A DNA stretch of 64,000 nt from Hevea brasiliensis (GCF_030052815.1 NC_079501.1:86685849-86749848); one strand, 5' to 3'. Counted from the stretch's first letter, positions 21,421 through 32,781 are shown. Made by a program: numbers and translations. The notes: generated by a model not told the origin, from the sequence alone.

Positions 21421-24400
21421 TGTAATGCCCAAAATTTACAGACCGTATTCAGTATATTTTAGTAAGAAATTCAAGTATTGAATATGATATGTAAATTAGA
21501 TTAAATGAGGGGTTAAACTAAAAGTTGCAAAAGGCACCTATGGACTTTGTTACAAAATTAATGAAGTTTGGGGGGAGAGGGAATTAAAATTTCTCAACTT
21601 AGCACATAATTGAGTTCAATTAGAATTATTAAGTATGATTTATTAAGTTAATTAATTACTAATTAAACAAGTCAAAGAGAGGACCAATGGTAGAGTAACA
21701 CATGTAAAGAAGAGATAAAAAAATTTAGGCAAATAAAACAAGAATTTTGGTCTTCTTCTTCTTCATTCAACTCCAGCCAACTCTCTCTCTATTTCTGCAT
21801 TTTCTTTCACCTAAACTCAAATACAAACCCTAATTCAATATCTAAGGTGATGTTTTGTGTTGGAATTGAAGGATTTGATGATCAAAGTATGAAATCAAAG
21901 TGAAAGAGAAGGAAGGAATCAAGAAATTATGAGCTGATTGGTGAGGCAGAATTTTTAGGTTGGAAAACCAAGATCAAGCATTGATTTGGCTTGGGATTTT
22001 TGGTGAAAATTGGTTGCAATTGGGAGTATATTGCTGGAACTAAGTTGAAGTAAGTACTTGTCTAAGCTTATTACCAAAATTGCCACTTTATGCATTCTTG
22101 AATGATGACAGCCAGGATTAGTATATCCAGTGAGTAGTCTGTATTTATTTAGCTATAAGTTGAGTTATAGAGCTTTAATTGAGATGTAGTTTGTACCAAA
22201 ATTTTCTTAAGACATAGACCTACAATTTCTATGTTTTGACTGGGACCAAATTCTTAGGGCAAAGTGGTTGAAATTTTAAAGCAATTTGGAATTGCAAAAC
22301 TAGAATTCCTGCAATTCCAGCAATCAGCCCTGTGACCTCCATGTAGTTAACAGGGCATATCTCCCTCTGTACATCTCCAATTGAGGTTCTACAAGATGCT
22401 TTGAAAACCTAAGACATAGGTCTAAAATTTTGCTTTAGAAACCTTGTACAAATTCTGGGTGTAACATATTTGAAAGTTGAGTGCAAGCTTGAATTGGAAA
22501 TCTGGAAACCTGGAATTCTCAAGACACTACATCCATGAACAGTAGTTAGTAAATTAGCTATAACTCACAATATAGGCCTTCAAATTAGGTGATTCTTGAA
22601 CCATTGGAAACTTAAAACATATAGGAACATTTCTTATGAAGATTACTTTGATGCAATCTCTCTTTAACATAATCAAATTAGCTTATGAATAGGAACTATG
22701 AATTCTGTTGTAACCAGAACTGGTTATGTATAAACTGGATAGTATGTAGAAAAATAAGCATAACTTGAGATCTAGACCTTGGAATGGGGTGATTCCTGAT
22801 TTAAATGAAATGTAAGACACTAGGCTACAAATTGTATGAAGACTATAGAAGCAAATTCTGTCTTTAAGGTGTCCAAAGAATTGATAAAAAACAGGGTACC
22901 AAATAGGTAACCCTCTTGAAAAGATAATTCACTTTTTGATCACTTTGTGAATAAAGGGTTATAAATGAATTTCTACATATTTAAATGCTGATCAAATTGA
23001 TTCCTAATGAGAATTAAGACATAAATCGACATGTTTAATGAAAGAAATTGATCTTGAAAATGTCTTTCTCTAAGTCTAATTATGGTTGCAATATGAGTGG
23101 GAAAGCTGCCTATTGGAAAGTAACTTGATTAATTCTAATTGCTACGTAATGGGATGTTATTACTTTGTCAAATGAAATGATAAGTTATATAATTATGTTC
23201 TTATTGGGAATATGCAAATGATTATGTGATGATAAGCATTAATGTTAGGAGAGTCGCTACTTGGCTTAAATGAAATGACATGTTATATGGTTATGTCCTT
23301 ATTTTGGATATGAAATTGATTATATGATGATGCCAATTGGTGTTAAAATGATGAGTGTCAATCCTTTATAGATGTAAGAATGTTGAAATTACCTAATATC
23401 ATGTTATAAAGCTATTGAGGCTCAAGATTCCACCTAGATTGAAGATATAAACTGGATAGTTTGGCATGCCAGATAAGGGGATAAGTTAGCAGATCTGCAA
23501 CATGAAATGAATCTATATTTATGAGCATGTAAAGATGGCATCTGAAAGACGGTGTCGCAATGTACGTACTAATTCTAAAAAAGGCATGTAAGACGATATC
23601 TAAGAGAAGGTGTTGCAGTGGTGAAAGGGATACATAAGACAACATCCAAAAAAAAATATTACAGTAGTAAAGAGAAAATATAAGACGACATCTGAAAGAA
23701 GGTGTCACATTAAAATCCCAATATCCAATATCAGGGAAGTCATACTAGAAAGGAATTGAGCTATTAAATGGAAATAATAAAATGACCAATATTTATGTTC
23801 TACAAGTTGTTCATTGTTTGTAAATTTGGTTTTTACCTTGATTAATGGATAACTTGTTTCTATATGCACATTTCATGAGCAAGATCAATTGATTATAATT
23901 ACATAGTTATAGTGGAATACATTATACATTATTGCAAAGTTATTATGAATTGTTACTTGTTTGAATTTACTTTAATTAGTTGTTAAATGCCTATAGCATG
24001 TATAGTTATAGACGACTATTAAATAGCCATCTTAAGCTAAACTTGCACCAGTAAGTTATATGCTTAGCATGATGAGTTTTTACCTCGTGCAGGTACTAAA
24101 GCCAAGGGTTCACAAAGAGTATATCATTAAAGTCTGCATCAGAGGAGTAGTATTTTGTCAAGAGTCTAATTAGGGTTGGCTCTCTCTCTCTACTTGTAAA
24201 TGATTCTTTTGTATTAGTTATATAAGTAACTAATGATGTAAAGTTGAATCCAATGTAATGAAATGTTATGTAACATTTGCATTTTGCTTAAATCACTTTT
24301 GCAACAATTGTTATGTGATGAGTATGGAATGATCAGATGTAAATAAGATATAGATCTTATTACAGGTTATAGAAATTATAAGTAACGCTCCTGGTTTAGC

Positions 24401-24430
24401 TATTATGCTGCCAGATCGGGGGTTATTACA
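21421..24430 (+). mobile_element. Solo LTR of about 3.0 kb (gypsy type)
   Basis: The block begins TGTAATGCCCAAAATT and ends GGGGGTTATTACA, matching inverted ends TGTAAT..ATTACA. It interrupts a LINE and has no internal region or second LTR. Flanks are ATAGT (21416-21420) and ATAGC (24431-24435), a likely 5-bp duplication with one change. The length and ends resemble LTRs of large chromovirus-type elements. An intact frame is absent. A four-unit minisatellite lies at 23526-23710. Strand is arbitrary. Confidence 0.7.
23526..23710. repeat. Minisatellite in the solo LTR, four units of about 31-58 bp
   Basis: Units start near 23526, 23584, 23632 and 23680 and share (C)ATGTAAGACGA(T/C)ATCT(A/G)A followed by AGAAGGTGT(T/C)GCA. 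The units have diverged. Confidence 0.7.
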
Positions 24431-24530
24431 ATAGCTCTCACCATTGGCATTTCTATCATAAGTTCGTTATGACTATAAACCCTTCCCCTCCCCCGAGAAA
24501 GATCCAGGGACATAAGTTCTAATGGTCCTA

Positions 24531-24936
24531 TTAATAACTCTACTCCCTCATCGGGTCTGGGCTTTGATATATGTACAGGATGTCCTATCCCATCCTTTGA
24601 GCACCTATACATTGGTCACTATAGAGTCTCAGAGAATAATTGTAGAGATAAAGAATACTGGCTCAAAAGGTCAGCTATTGCAGCATTACAAAACACTTAG
24701 GGCCTTCCCACATTACAATCCAGAATTATCAATGAAGGTATCCTTTTTATTAAGGTTTTTCCAATGGGTGTTGGTTTTAATCAAATTTGAATCAAAAGAT
24801 CAAATCGACAGTTTCTTAAAAGAGAACATGGATTGGCTTTTACATTGGTTCTCAAATATTAAACCATGGAAGCTTCCCTATCTTCAACAGAGTGTCTAGT
24901 TTGGGTTTGTCTCTATGGTGTGCGATTACATGTATG
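24531..24936 (+). pseudogene. LINE ORF1 (DUF4283-like), N-terminal part
   Basis: The plus frame to 24899 carries VLIKFESKDQIDSFLKE then WLLHWFSNIKPW. After a stop and frame change it continues as SLVWVCLYGVRLHV. This order (a VL..F.S..D block, W..WF...PW, then WV..YGV.LH.W) is typical of the DUF4283-type RNA-binding ORF1 of plant L1 LINEs. Translation start is not clear. The frame is cut at 24936 by a TRIM and copia insertion and resumes at 28969. Confidence 0.7.
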
Positions 24937-25710
24937 TGTTAGAAATTCGAGGAGCCCAAAGCACTTAGGGAGAATCTTTCTAGATGGGCCTTAAAGAACA
25001 CACTCATGGCCTCAATACCACATTTAACCCAAGACCTTAAAGCAATGGGTCTATGGGTCCTTTCCACTTATATGTCTCTCACTCATCCTATCTTTTTTCT
25101 AATAAGGGAATTCCACACTTATATATTCCCAACAATCTCCCCCTCAAGTGTGAATTTCTTCTACATTACGCTTACTAGTCCGGTTTCCCCTTAACTGGAA
25201 GCCTTTTTTTCTTAACTCAAGTATTATGGTGTCACCAAGAGCCCCAACCCACTCAATCATGCAACTTTAAGAGCCACACTAGAGCCATCACGTGTTTTAG
25301 CATCATGTGTGCTAAGAGTCCCCACTCCATCTTTCTGCTTTTCTCCAGAAGAGTGTCTTCCTACTCCATTGGGTCTACTAAGAGTCTCCCAATTCTTCCA
25401 TCCATTGTTAAACCACCACAGGAATCACCAACCACTATTAAACCACCACAGGAATCACCAACCACCATTTTCATACTCATCCTTATCGAATCATTAGCTC
25501 TGATACCACTTGTTAGAGATTCCAGGAGCCCAAAGCGCCTGGGAAGAATCTTTCTAGATGGGCCTTATGAAAGAATACACTCATGGGCTCGATACTACAT
25601 TTAACCTAAAACCTTAAGGCAATGGGTCTATGGGTTCTTCCCACTTATATGTCTCTCACTCATTTCATGTTTTTCCAATATGGGAATTCTATACTTGTAT
25701 ATTCCCAATA
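24937..25710 (-). mobile_element. TRIM with 200-bp LTRs
   Basis: Two LTRs (24937-25134 and 25511-25710) start TGTTAGA(A/G)ATTC and end ATATTCCCAA(C/T)A. The minus strand reads the iMet primer site TGGTATCAGAGC at 25508-25497 next to one LTR and a polypurine tract TTGAGGGGGAGAT at 25147-25135 next to the other. The internal part is about 376 bp without pol. It contains a 29-base direct duplication (near 25406-25463), which produces proline- and histidine-rich chance frames. No clean target duplication, possibly because the copia element inserted only six bases away. Confidence 0.8.
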
Positions 25711-25716
25711 ATCAAT

Positions 25717-28700
25717 TGTTATTTTTATGTGGCTTGAATTTTAGATATGTTTTCATAGACCCAAATTATGACCCAACCCAAAAACTTTGCGCTGCAACCT
25801 AATTGGGATAAAAAGTGAGATCTGTGGTGGTAGCGGAGGGCATGAGCCAATAAGTCCGGGCCCAAAACCCACCACTAATCTCATTGGCGGTGCGAGAGCA
25901 ACACCCCCATGGCATGGACAGGTATAAATATTATAATATTCTGCCCTTTATGGTAAAGTTGTGAGATATTCGAGAAACACATCTGAGAGATATTCTGCCC
26001 TTTAGGGTTAGCGTTTGAGAGTTCTGAGTAATTGTATCTTGCTCTTTTCATCCTAGTAGAATTTTTTTCTCTTGTCTTATCCGTAGAAGTACTCTGTACT
26101 GTCGAACTACGTAAATCCTGTGTTATTATTTTTCTCTTTTCTTATACTATATGATTGTGCAATTATGTATTGCCTTATATTTGCGTGCTTACTATAACAA
26201 ACTGGTATCAGAGCTTTGTACGCGCAATCTAGGGTTTACAGATGTTGTTATCTTCAATGAAGTATGAGGTGGAAAAGTTTGATGGTGGATCGAGTTTCAA
26301 GCTATGGAAGAGTAAAATCAAATCTTCCTTAAGCCTGTAAGGTCTTTGGAAAGGCAATCGAGGATAAATTTCCAGAGGGTATGAAAGAGGCAGAGAAGGC
26401 TAATTTAAAAGATAGAGCCTTTAGTGTAATTTTCATGAGCGTGACTGATAATGTCCTACACGAGATTGCTAGTGAAAGCTCAACGTCTGCAGCATGGAAG
26501 AAATTGGAGTTATACTCTGCCAAATTATTGACCAAGCATCTGTATCTAAAGAAAAGGCTTTACAATCTAAGAATGAGCAAAGATACGCCTATTAAAGAAC
26601 ATTTGGATGAATTTAATTCAATCATTATAGACCTAAAGAATATTAACATTGATATTGATAGTGAGGATCAGGCCTTTATTGTGCTATGTTCTTTGCCACC
26701 CTCCTATGAGACTTTTGTTGATACTTTGTTGTATAAGAAAAACAGTATTTCAATTAGATGATGTTAGTAATTCTCTACAATCAAAGGAGTTCAAAAGAAT
26801 TTTTCAGATAATAGAGAAAGATTTGAGCAGAAAGGTTTGGTGAGCAGGGGAAGAACACATTTAAGGGAGGGTTCTTCTAGCAGGAAGAAATCTAAGGCTA
26901 GATCTAAGTCAAGAATGGAAAAAGCTATCTGTTTTGAGTGCAGGGAGTAAAGCCACTATGAGAGAGATTGTCCCAAGTTGAAAAATAAAAAAGGAAAGTA
27001 ATTAGAAAGTTCTGCGAATGTTATTGATAGTTTTAGCAACTCTGGTGGCAATGACAGTGCTAGTGAAATTTTATCCATGAGTTCAGATCATGGATAGAAC
27101 TTTTGAATTCTTGATATTGGTGCTACTTATAACATGTGTCCACATAGAAACTAGTTTGTCACTTACAAACAGATGGGTGGTAAGGTGTTTCTGGTCAATG
27201 ATCGTTCATTACCTGTAGGAGGAATTGGTAACATCAGATTGAGGATGTTTGATGGCGTTGTCAAAACTATAGAGTGTTGGCATGTTCCAAGATTAAAGAG
27301 GAACCTGATTTCTCTTGAGACACTTAACTCTCATGGATTCAGATACCATGTAGAGAATGTAGTTCTCAAAGTGCGCAAGGGCTCTATGGTACTCATGAAG
27401 AGCAGTTTGGTTTCAGGATTGTATTTTCTTCAGGCAGCACAGTTTTAGGGGAAGCTACATTAGCATCCAGAAGCAATAATCAAAATCAAACTCAATTGTG
27501 GCATTTGCATCTTGGTCATATGAGTGAAAGAGGGTCATCTATATTGAGCAATCGAGATTTGTTAAACAGACAGAAAATAAAATATGTGGACTTTTGTAAA
27601 CACTATGTGTTTAGCAAACAGACCAAGGTGAAGTTTGACAAAAAGGTAGTGCATAAGACTAGAGGAATCTATGGGATCCTAACAGAATTCCTTCCAAGAG
27701 TGGCACTAGGTACTTCATGACTTTTATTGATGATTACTCTCAGATGGTTTGGGTATATTTCTTGAAAACAAAAGATGAGGAGATGGAACACATGTCCAGT
27801 GTTCCTTATTCGAGTGCTATTGGTAGCATCATGTATGCTTTGGTTTGCACCTGACCTGACATTTCACATGAAGTTAATGTTGTGAGTATATACATGGCGT
27901 GTCCTAGGAAAGAGCATTGACAGGCAGTAAAACGAATTCTGAGGTATTTGAAGGGTACTACAGATGTTGGTCTGACATTTGAAAGGGCCAAAATGAGTGA
28001 TTCAGTTGTTTACTATGTGGATTCAGATTTTGCAGGGGACTTATACAAGAGGAGATCTCTAACAGGTTATTTGTTTACTCTCTCTGTAAGTGCTACCAGT
28101 TAGAAGGTGACATTGCAAGCTACAGTTGCTTTATCCACCATAAAGGCTGAATATACAGCTTTAGCAGAGGTAGTAATGGAAGATTTACGGTTATACGATT
28201 TGGTGAGTGATCTTAGGTTGATACAGAATAAGCCAGCAGTGTTTTGTGATAGTCAGAGTGCAATACATCTCACAAAGAATCAAATGTACCATGAGTGAAC
28301 TAAACACATTGATGTCAAATATCACTTCATCCGAGACAATGTATCTCATGGGACTGTAGTTATGCAAAAAGTCTCTATATATGATAATCTAGTAGATATG
28401 ATGACTAAGGGGGTCCTAGTTAGTAACTTTAGGCATTACCTAGACTTTGTTGGTGTTTGCAGTGCTCAGTACTGCCCTTGTAAGGGCATATGGTAAGACA
28501 GAATGTTGTGGTAATTTTGTTTATGATGAAGGGAATTCAAGCTAAAGGGAAGAACTGTTATTTTTATGTGGCTTGAATTTTGGATGTCTTCATAGACCCA
28601 AATTGTGACCTGACTCAAAAGATTCGTGTTGCAACCCAATTAGGATAAAAAGTGAGATTTACCACTGATCTCTTTAGGGATGCAGGGGCAACACCCCGCA

Positions 28701-28968
28701 ATATGGACTAGTATAAATATTATAATATTTTGCCTTTTACGTTAAAGTTATGAGATATTCGAGAAACACACTGGGGTTAGAGTTTAAGAGTTCTGAGTAA
28801 TTGTAACTTGCTCTTTTCATCATAGTGAAACTTTTTTCTCCTATCTTGCCAGTAAACGTAAACCTTACGGTTGAACCATATAAATCTTGTATTATTTTTC
28901 TTCTCTTTTCTTATATTAAGTGATTGTGCAATTGTATGTTGCCTTAGATTTGCGTGCCTATTATAACA
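25717..28968 (+). mobile_element. Defective Ty1/copia element (Tork/Tnt1-like)
   Basis: The 5' LTR (25717-26199) begins TGTTATTTTTATGTGG and ends ACTATAACA. The 3' LTR (28556-28968) begins the same way and ends TTATAACA. The primer site TGGTATCAGAGC is at 26203-26214 and a polypurine tract AAAGGGAAGAAC precedes the 3' LTR. The internal region is 2.36 kb, about half of a complete copia element, because the end of integrase and most of RT are deleted. The LTRs differ by several indels, so the insertion is not recent. No target duplication was found. Confidence 0.85.
26242..28470 (+). pseudogene. Copia gag-pol remnant
   Basis: Domains appear in copia order across several frames: gag start (KFDGGSSFKLWKSKI) with a stop near 26338; the UBN2-type gag body (26381-26761); a CCHC knuckle with a stop (CFECRE*SHYERDC, near 26930); protease with DIGAT instead of DTGAT (near 27115); the GAG-pre-integrase region (WHLHLGHMSERG, 27496-27540); and the start of integrase (FIDDYSQMVWVYF, near 27725). 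Sequence then jumps to the end of RT (SSAIGSIMYAL, near 27815) and to RNase H (YYVDSDFAGD, then AEYTALAE and DSQSAIHLTKN to 28290). RT catalytic motif YVDD is absent. Many stops and shifts; inactive. Confidence 0.85.
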
Positions 28969-30377
28969 GTGAAATGCTGACTTCTTCAAATGGCTTGGAT
29001 GCAAATGTGGTATGTTCATAGCAAAGGACAATATTACTGGGCAAATTCCTGCTTCGATTCAGCATGAATAGTTTTGGTCACAGGCTCTACAAATTTCATT
29101 CATAAATCCTTTTTCGTTGATATTGAGGGTATACAGTTTCAAATTCTAGCAATAGAGGAACCCTGCAAGGAGCTTTTTAACGCCCGATCCACAAAATAGT
29201 AGTGATAAGGCTTCAGAGCATGTAGGTAGAGAGCCTAGAAAATCGTTAGAAGATGACCCATCCGCCAACTCTCTCGCTGAAGTGGCCAATCGTAGCAGGA
29301 AGTCTAATTCTGTAAACTCTAAAGGAACACAAGAAAGCCAGCAGCAATCACCTTCTCTTGCCTTCCTTCTTTCGACCCATGTGCCTGAGACACAATTTGA
29401 GCATGCTAAGGAGTTCTTAGGAAATGGGATTGCTAGTAATGACGACAACTCTTCGACTCGAGGTACCGCCCTAGTGTTTAGGGAAGGTAGAAGCATACAT
29501 TCAATATCCTTAGAAGCGGCTCCCAGGAATGTGATGAACACATGTAGGACAACCCAACTCCAGCTCGCATCCCGCATGAGAAGGCTTTTTCTGTGGATCC
29601 CGAGGCCTTGGATATAGCATTGAGAGAATTGGGAAATGTTTCTATCCATGGGCCCGCTGTCAGTTTAGAGCTTTTGGAGTCCAGCCCTTTCTTGAATTGC
29701 CCAGCCCCCCCGTTTGCATGAACCTAGTCCCCCAGAACCAATAGCTAATAAATTAGCTATTGTTCCCTTAGAGACTCGTGTAGTCCCACTCTGTGAAGCC
29801 TCTGTTGAACCAAACCCTCACTTGGGAAAATGTCTCATGTTAAACAGGTTGATTAAACTCAAGAAGATGGAAAATAAATCGACCTCTACAAGTACTAGAT
29901 ATCTCCTGAAATTTTCTTGTGGTGGTAAAGTGAAAAAAGCTCTTAAAGTTCTTGACGGTGAGGCGATTCAAATTTTTCTTAAGCAAATCTACAAGGAATT
30001 GGAGGCATGCAAAGGGATTAGCTGAGTCTATCTCTTGGGGTTCTACAAATTCTTTTCTGGTTCTATCCGGACCGATGATTTGTGTGGCCTCCGCTGCTTT
30101 GAATTCAGCTCCATGATTGTTCCATGTTCAGTCTGTGTTGTTTTTCCCTTCAGTCTTGGTTTTGGTTTGTTCATGGTTTAGTAGGTTGGTTATCCTCTTC
30201 GTTTTATTTTGCCCCTGTTGTTCATCAGCAAGTAGAACTAAGCTTCTTTTTGTGCATCTTTCTGTTTAGTGTTACGGCCTGCGTTTTGTTGGACCCTTGT
30301 GTCAGTCTGTTCTCTTGAGGTGTACCTTTGTACCTCTCTTTTTTCTCCTTAATAAAATTTATTTTGCCTACAAAAAA
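28969..30377 (+). mobile_element. LINE, C-terminal ORF1 and 3' end, no ORF2
   Basis: The ORF1 frame resumes as ADFFKWLGCKCG and continues through a VDIEGVQFQILA motif, a Ser/Asn/Gln-rich linker (29160-29600) and a basic C-terminal segment ending at TGA 30023-30025 (KKALKVLDGEAIQ, KELEACKGIS). Several frame changes are needed. About 350 bases of GT- and T-rich 3' UTR follow, ending CTCCTTAATAAAATTTATTT and an A tail at 30370-30378. No endonuclease or RT sequence lies between ORF1 and the 3' UTR, where a full L1 would carry about 4 kb of ORF2. The right duplication TAACTAATATAATT follows at once. Confidence 0.7.
29714..30025 (+). pseudogene. LINE ORF1 C-terminal segment
   Basis: An open frame of 103 codons starts at an internal ATG and runs to the probable natural stop of ORF1. 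It has a Pro/Ala-rich start and a Lys-rich C-terminal half with RLIKLKKMENKS. It is the continuation, after a frameshift near 29700, of the frame that reads EKAFSVDPEALDIALREL just upstream. It is unlikely to be a host gene. Confidence 0.55.
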
Positions 30378-30380
30378 AAT

Positions 30381-31005
30381 TAACTAATATAATTAATGTA
30401 AATTAAAGTATTAATCCTATTTTAAAAGTAATTCTACTTATATCAAAAAATCAATTTTATAAATCTATAATCCTCATCCTACAACCAAAAAAGTACATAT
30501 TTAATATACATATTTATAAAAAAAAATACTTAAAATTTTAAAATTTATTACTATTTTTCTTCTTATTTTTCCTTTTTCATTATGTTTAATTTAATTGTAT
30601 CTCCATTTTTCTTTCTTCATTCAATTTTTCTACTTATATTGCATTCTTATATTATATTTTTATAATCATATTTATTTAATTTCATTTTAATTTGTGATCA
30701 ATCCTTTTTTATTTGATTTAAACCATTATTTCTAATTATATTTTAACTTGTATCAATCCGATTTTCATTTGGCTTAAATTATTAATTATATTTCTATTTT
30801 AATTTGTATTCAAATAATATGTCGATCTTTTATTAATTTTTATGATTAATTTTCCTTATTATCTTTAAGCAATTGTAGTATTAAGTATCTTGTTTTATCA
30901 ACAATATATTATGCAAGGTAAAATTTTAATCTCTAACTTTATAATTATTTTTACCTATTATGTTAATTGCATAATAATTTAGATTTTTCTTATCTTCATT
31001 ATGTA
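30381..31005. repeat. Repeat X', right copy (empty site)
   Basis: The sequence matches 17352-17839 joined to 20989-21180, without the 3.15-kb LTR element. The join here reads TTATTAATTTTTATGATTAA. It begins at the LINE duplication. Function unknown. Confidence 0.7.
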
Positions 31006-31688
31006 AATTGGATTAAATCTCACCCACTGCCCCTCTACTTGTAAGGTTACTTCAACTCTGTCTTTCAATTTTAATTTGTATCACAAAAATCATTTAAACT
31101 TATTTTGATATTACCTAAAATTCTTCTTACTTGACTTCGTTGGGAGCATGGCCAAAATTTGAACCGGAAATACCACATTGACATTTTAACAATAAAAAAA
31201 ATTCTCTCACACTTAGCATTAATACTATTTCTTTCTCTCTCTTCTATTGTCTTCTTTTCTTAGTCTATGATTAGATTCCAATATAAATTATAAGAGAGAA
31301 AAAATATTTTTTATTGTTAAAGTGCCATCGTGAATTCTTATATTAGCTTTTGATCGAAACTCCTAATGGAATCTTACCAGAAAAAATTTGGGTAGCATCA
31401 AACTAGAATTAGATGATATATTAAAGTTTAGAGATGGCGTTGAAACAATCTTATAAGTTGAGAAATCATATAATGACATAGTTGCAATTGTATTATATTT
31501 AACCAAAGGAACATAAAGTTTTTGTTTTGCTTCAAGCAATAATTTTGTCTCTTTTCTCCTCTTTTGTCAAACTCTAATCATAAAAGAAAACAAGAAAATG
31601 GCTGGCCATTATCAGCCTCTAGAAACCAAACTTCATAAGACTTACCTCCAAATGCTTCTCTCCATTTCTCTTCATTCTTTTACTCCAA
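31006..31688 (+). promoter_or_regulatory. 5' flank of LRK10-like copy C
   Basis: This holds the presumed promoter and leader of copy C. A TC-rich stretch (31215-31262) and ordinary AT-rich sequence are present, but no core element could be fixed with confidence. An ATG at 31598 lies out of frame with the start used at 31689 and could act as an upstream start. Confidence 0.4.
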
Positions 31689-32781
31689 ATGGATCCTCTC
31701 TACTACTTCATATTTCATAAACCTGTTTTCATCTGTTTCTTTGTTGTCTTCTTCTTCTTCACCACTTTGGCCAATCAAAATTGCCAGGCTTGTGCACCAA
31801 AAAACTGTGGCAAAGGCCCCAACATAAGCTACCCTTTTCGCTTATCTAACGTTCAAGACTCCTTCTGTGGCCACCCAAATTTCACCATCACTTGTAAGCA
31901 TGAATACCCAGTTCTCAGAATCTCCAGTGATGATTATATCATTAAAGATATCTTCTATAACTATCATTCCTTCCTTCCAACTAATGCCAAGGTCAATGAG
32001 GCGGACACATGTCCAATTCCTTTGCCTAATGTGACCCTTGATCTAACTCCCCTTACTATTAGTCCTGGCTATGCTGATTTTTGCTTCTTATACAATTGTA
32101 TCTCAAAGCCTACAAATTACCCTACATTTCCCATACATTGTGCATCAATTCTACTGTTTGTTCTTTTGCTGGGTTTTACATTGAAGAACTGGAGTCATAT
32201 TTGGACTCATGCAACTACTTCGTCAGTGCTCCTTTGCACCATATTGGTTATGTTCACAGTCTGTTAAATGAGAACTATACTGAGATTTTGAAGCTTGGGT
32301 TCCTCTTGCATTCGACTGCGCCTAATTGCAGCAACTGTGAGAGAAGTGGTCGCCGCTGTGGATTTGAGAATCAAGAATTTGTTTGTTTTTGTCATGATCG
32401 AACTCATCTCAATTCCTGTGATGATGGTAATAATAACTCTTCATGAAACTCAAATTGGTCTTTTCATCAGCTTATAATACTTCATGTTTGTTTTTCCCAC
32501 TTGGCCTCTTCAAAGAGTAGAGCTTGTCACTCTCAAATAGTTGTTGCACTATCCCAAAATTCAAAATTGTAGCTTTGAGGAAAAATTCATTTCATTTGAT
32601 TGGTTAAAACATCATCAAATTCAAGTATTTTTTTAATTATCTGTAAATAAAGCTGACATGATCTTGAACAAACCTAAAGAATTTCAGTATTTTTCAACTT
32701 TATGAATGTTCTAACATCTCATTGCTGCATATTATTCTGTTGCAGGCGTAGTTCTGAATGAGGCATCCATAGCTGCTATAG
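31689..32781 (+). pseudogene. LRK10-like receptor ectodomain, copy C: exon 1 and mini-exon 2
   Basis: Exon 1 (31689-32426) encodes a signal peptide with a hydrophobic core at about residues 10-28, a GUB_WAK-type extracellular domain (CAPKNCGKGPNISYPF, then FCGHPNFTITC), and the cysteine-rich WAK-associated C-terminal part (NCSNCERSGRRCG, near 32325-32365). The frame breaks near 32140: the first frame ends at ...HCA and the downstream homologous part (NSTVCSFAGFYIEELES) is in another frame, consistent with loss of one A. The donor is G|GTAATA at 32426/32427. Mini-exon 2 (32746-32781) lies between TTGCAG and GTTAGA, keeps phase 1 at both ends, and leads in frame into the ITVGVVGIL start of a kinase exon like copy A. 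No kinase exon of copy C exists in the window, so the gene is broken. Confidence 0.8.

Larger units (their letters stand above)
21235..24530 (-). mobile_element. LINE 3' end in minus orientation, split by a solo LTR
   Basis: Reading on the minus strand, the sequence ends CTCCTTAATAAAATTTATTT then TGCCTATCAAAAAAC at 21235, a typical plant L1 3' terminus with a short A tail. The body (21235-21420) continues across the solo LTR at 24431 to about 24530, where sequence of the plus-strand LINE begins. Only about 285 bases of this LINE are kept, and no RT was recognised. The last 35 bases match the 3' end of the plus-strand LINE at 30340-30375, while sequence further in differs, so this is a second, different copy. 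Confidence 0.6.

Noticed and set aside
24403..24612. A 69-codon minus-strand frame
   Set aside because: It crosses the solo LTR edge at 24430, so it cannot be an original protein over its length. Part of it may be decayed LINE sequence.
25305..25604. A 99-codon frame with repeated PPQESPTTI
   Set aside because: The repeat comes from a 29-base duplication in the internal part of a TRIM and the frame runs through the primer site into the LTR.
29146..29649. A 167-codon minus-strand frame
   Set aside because: It is the reverse shadow of the plus-strand LINE ORF1, whose motifs on the plus strand are convincing.
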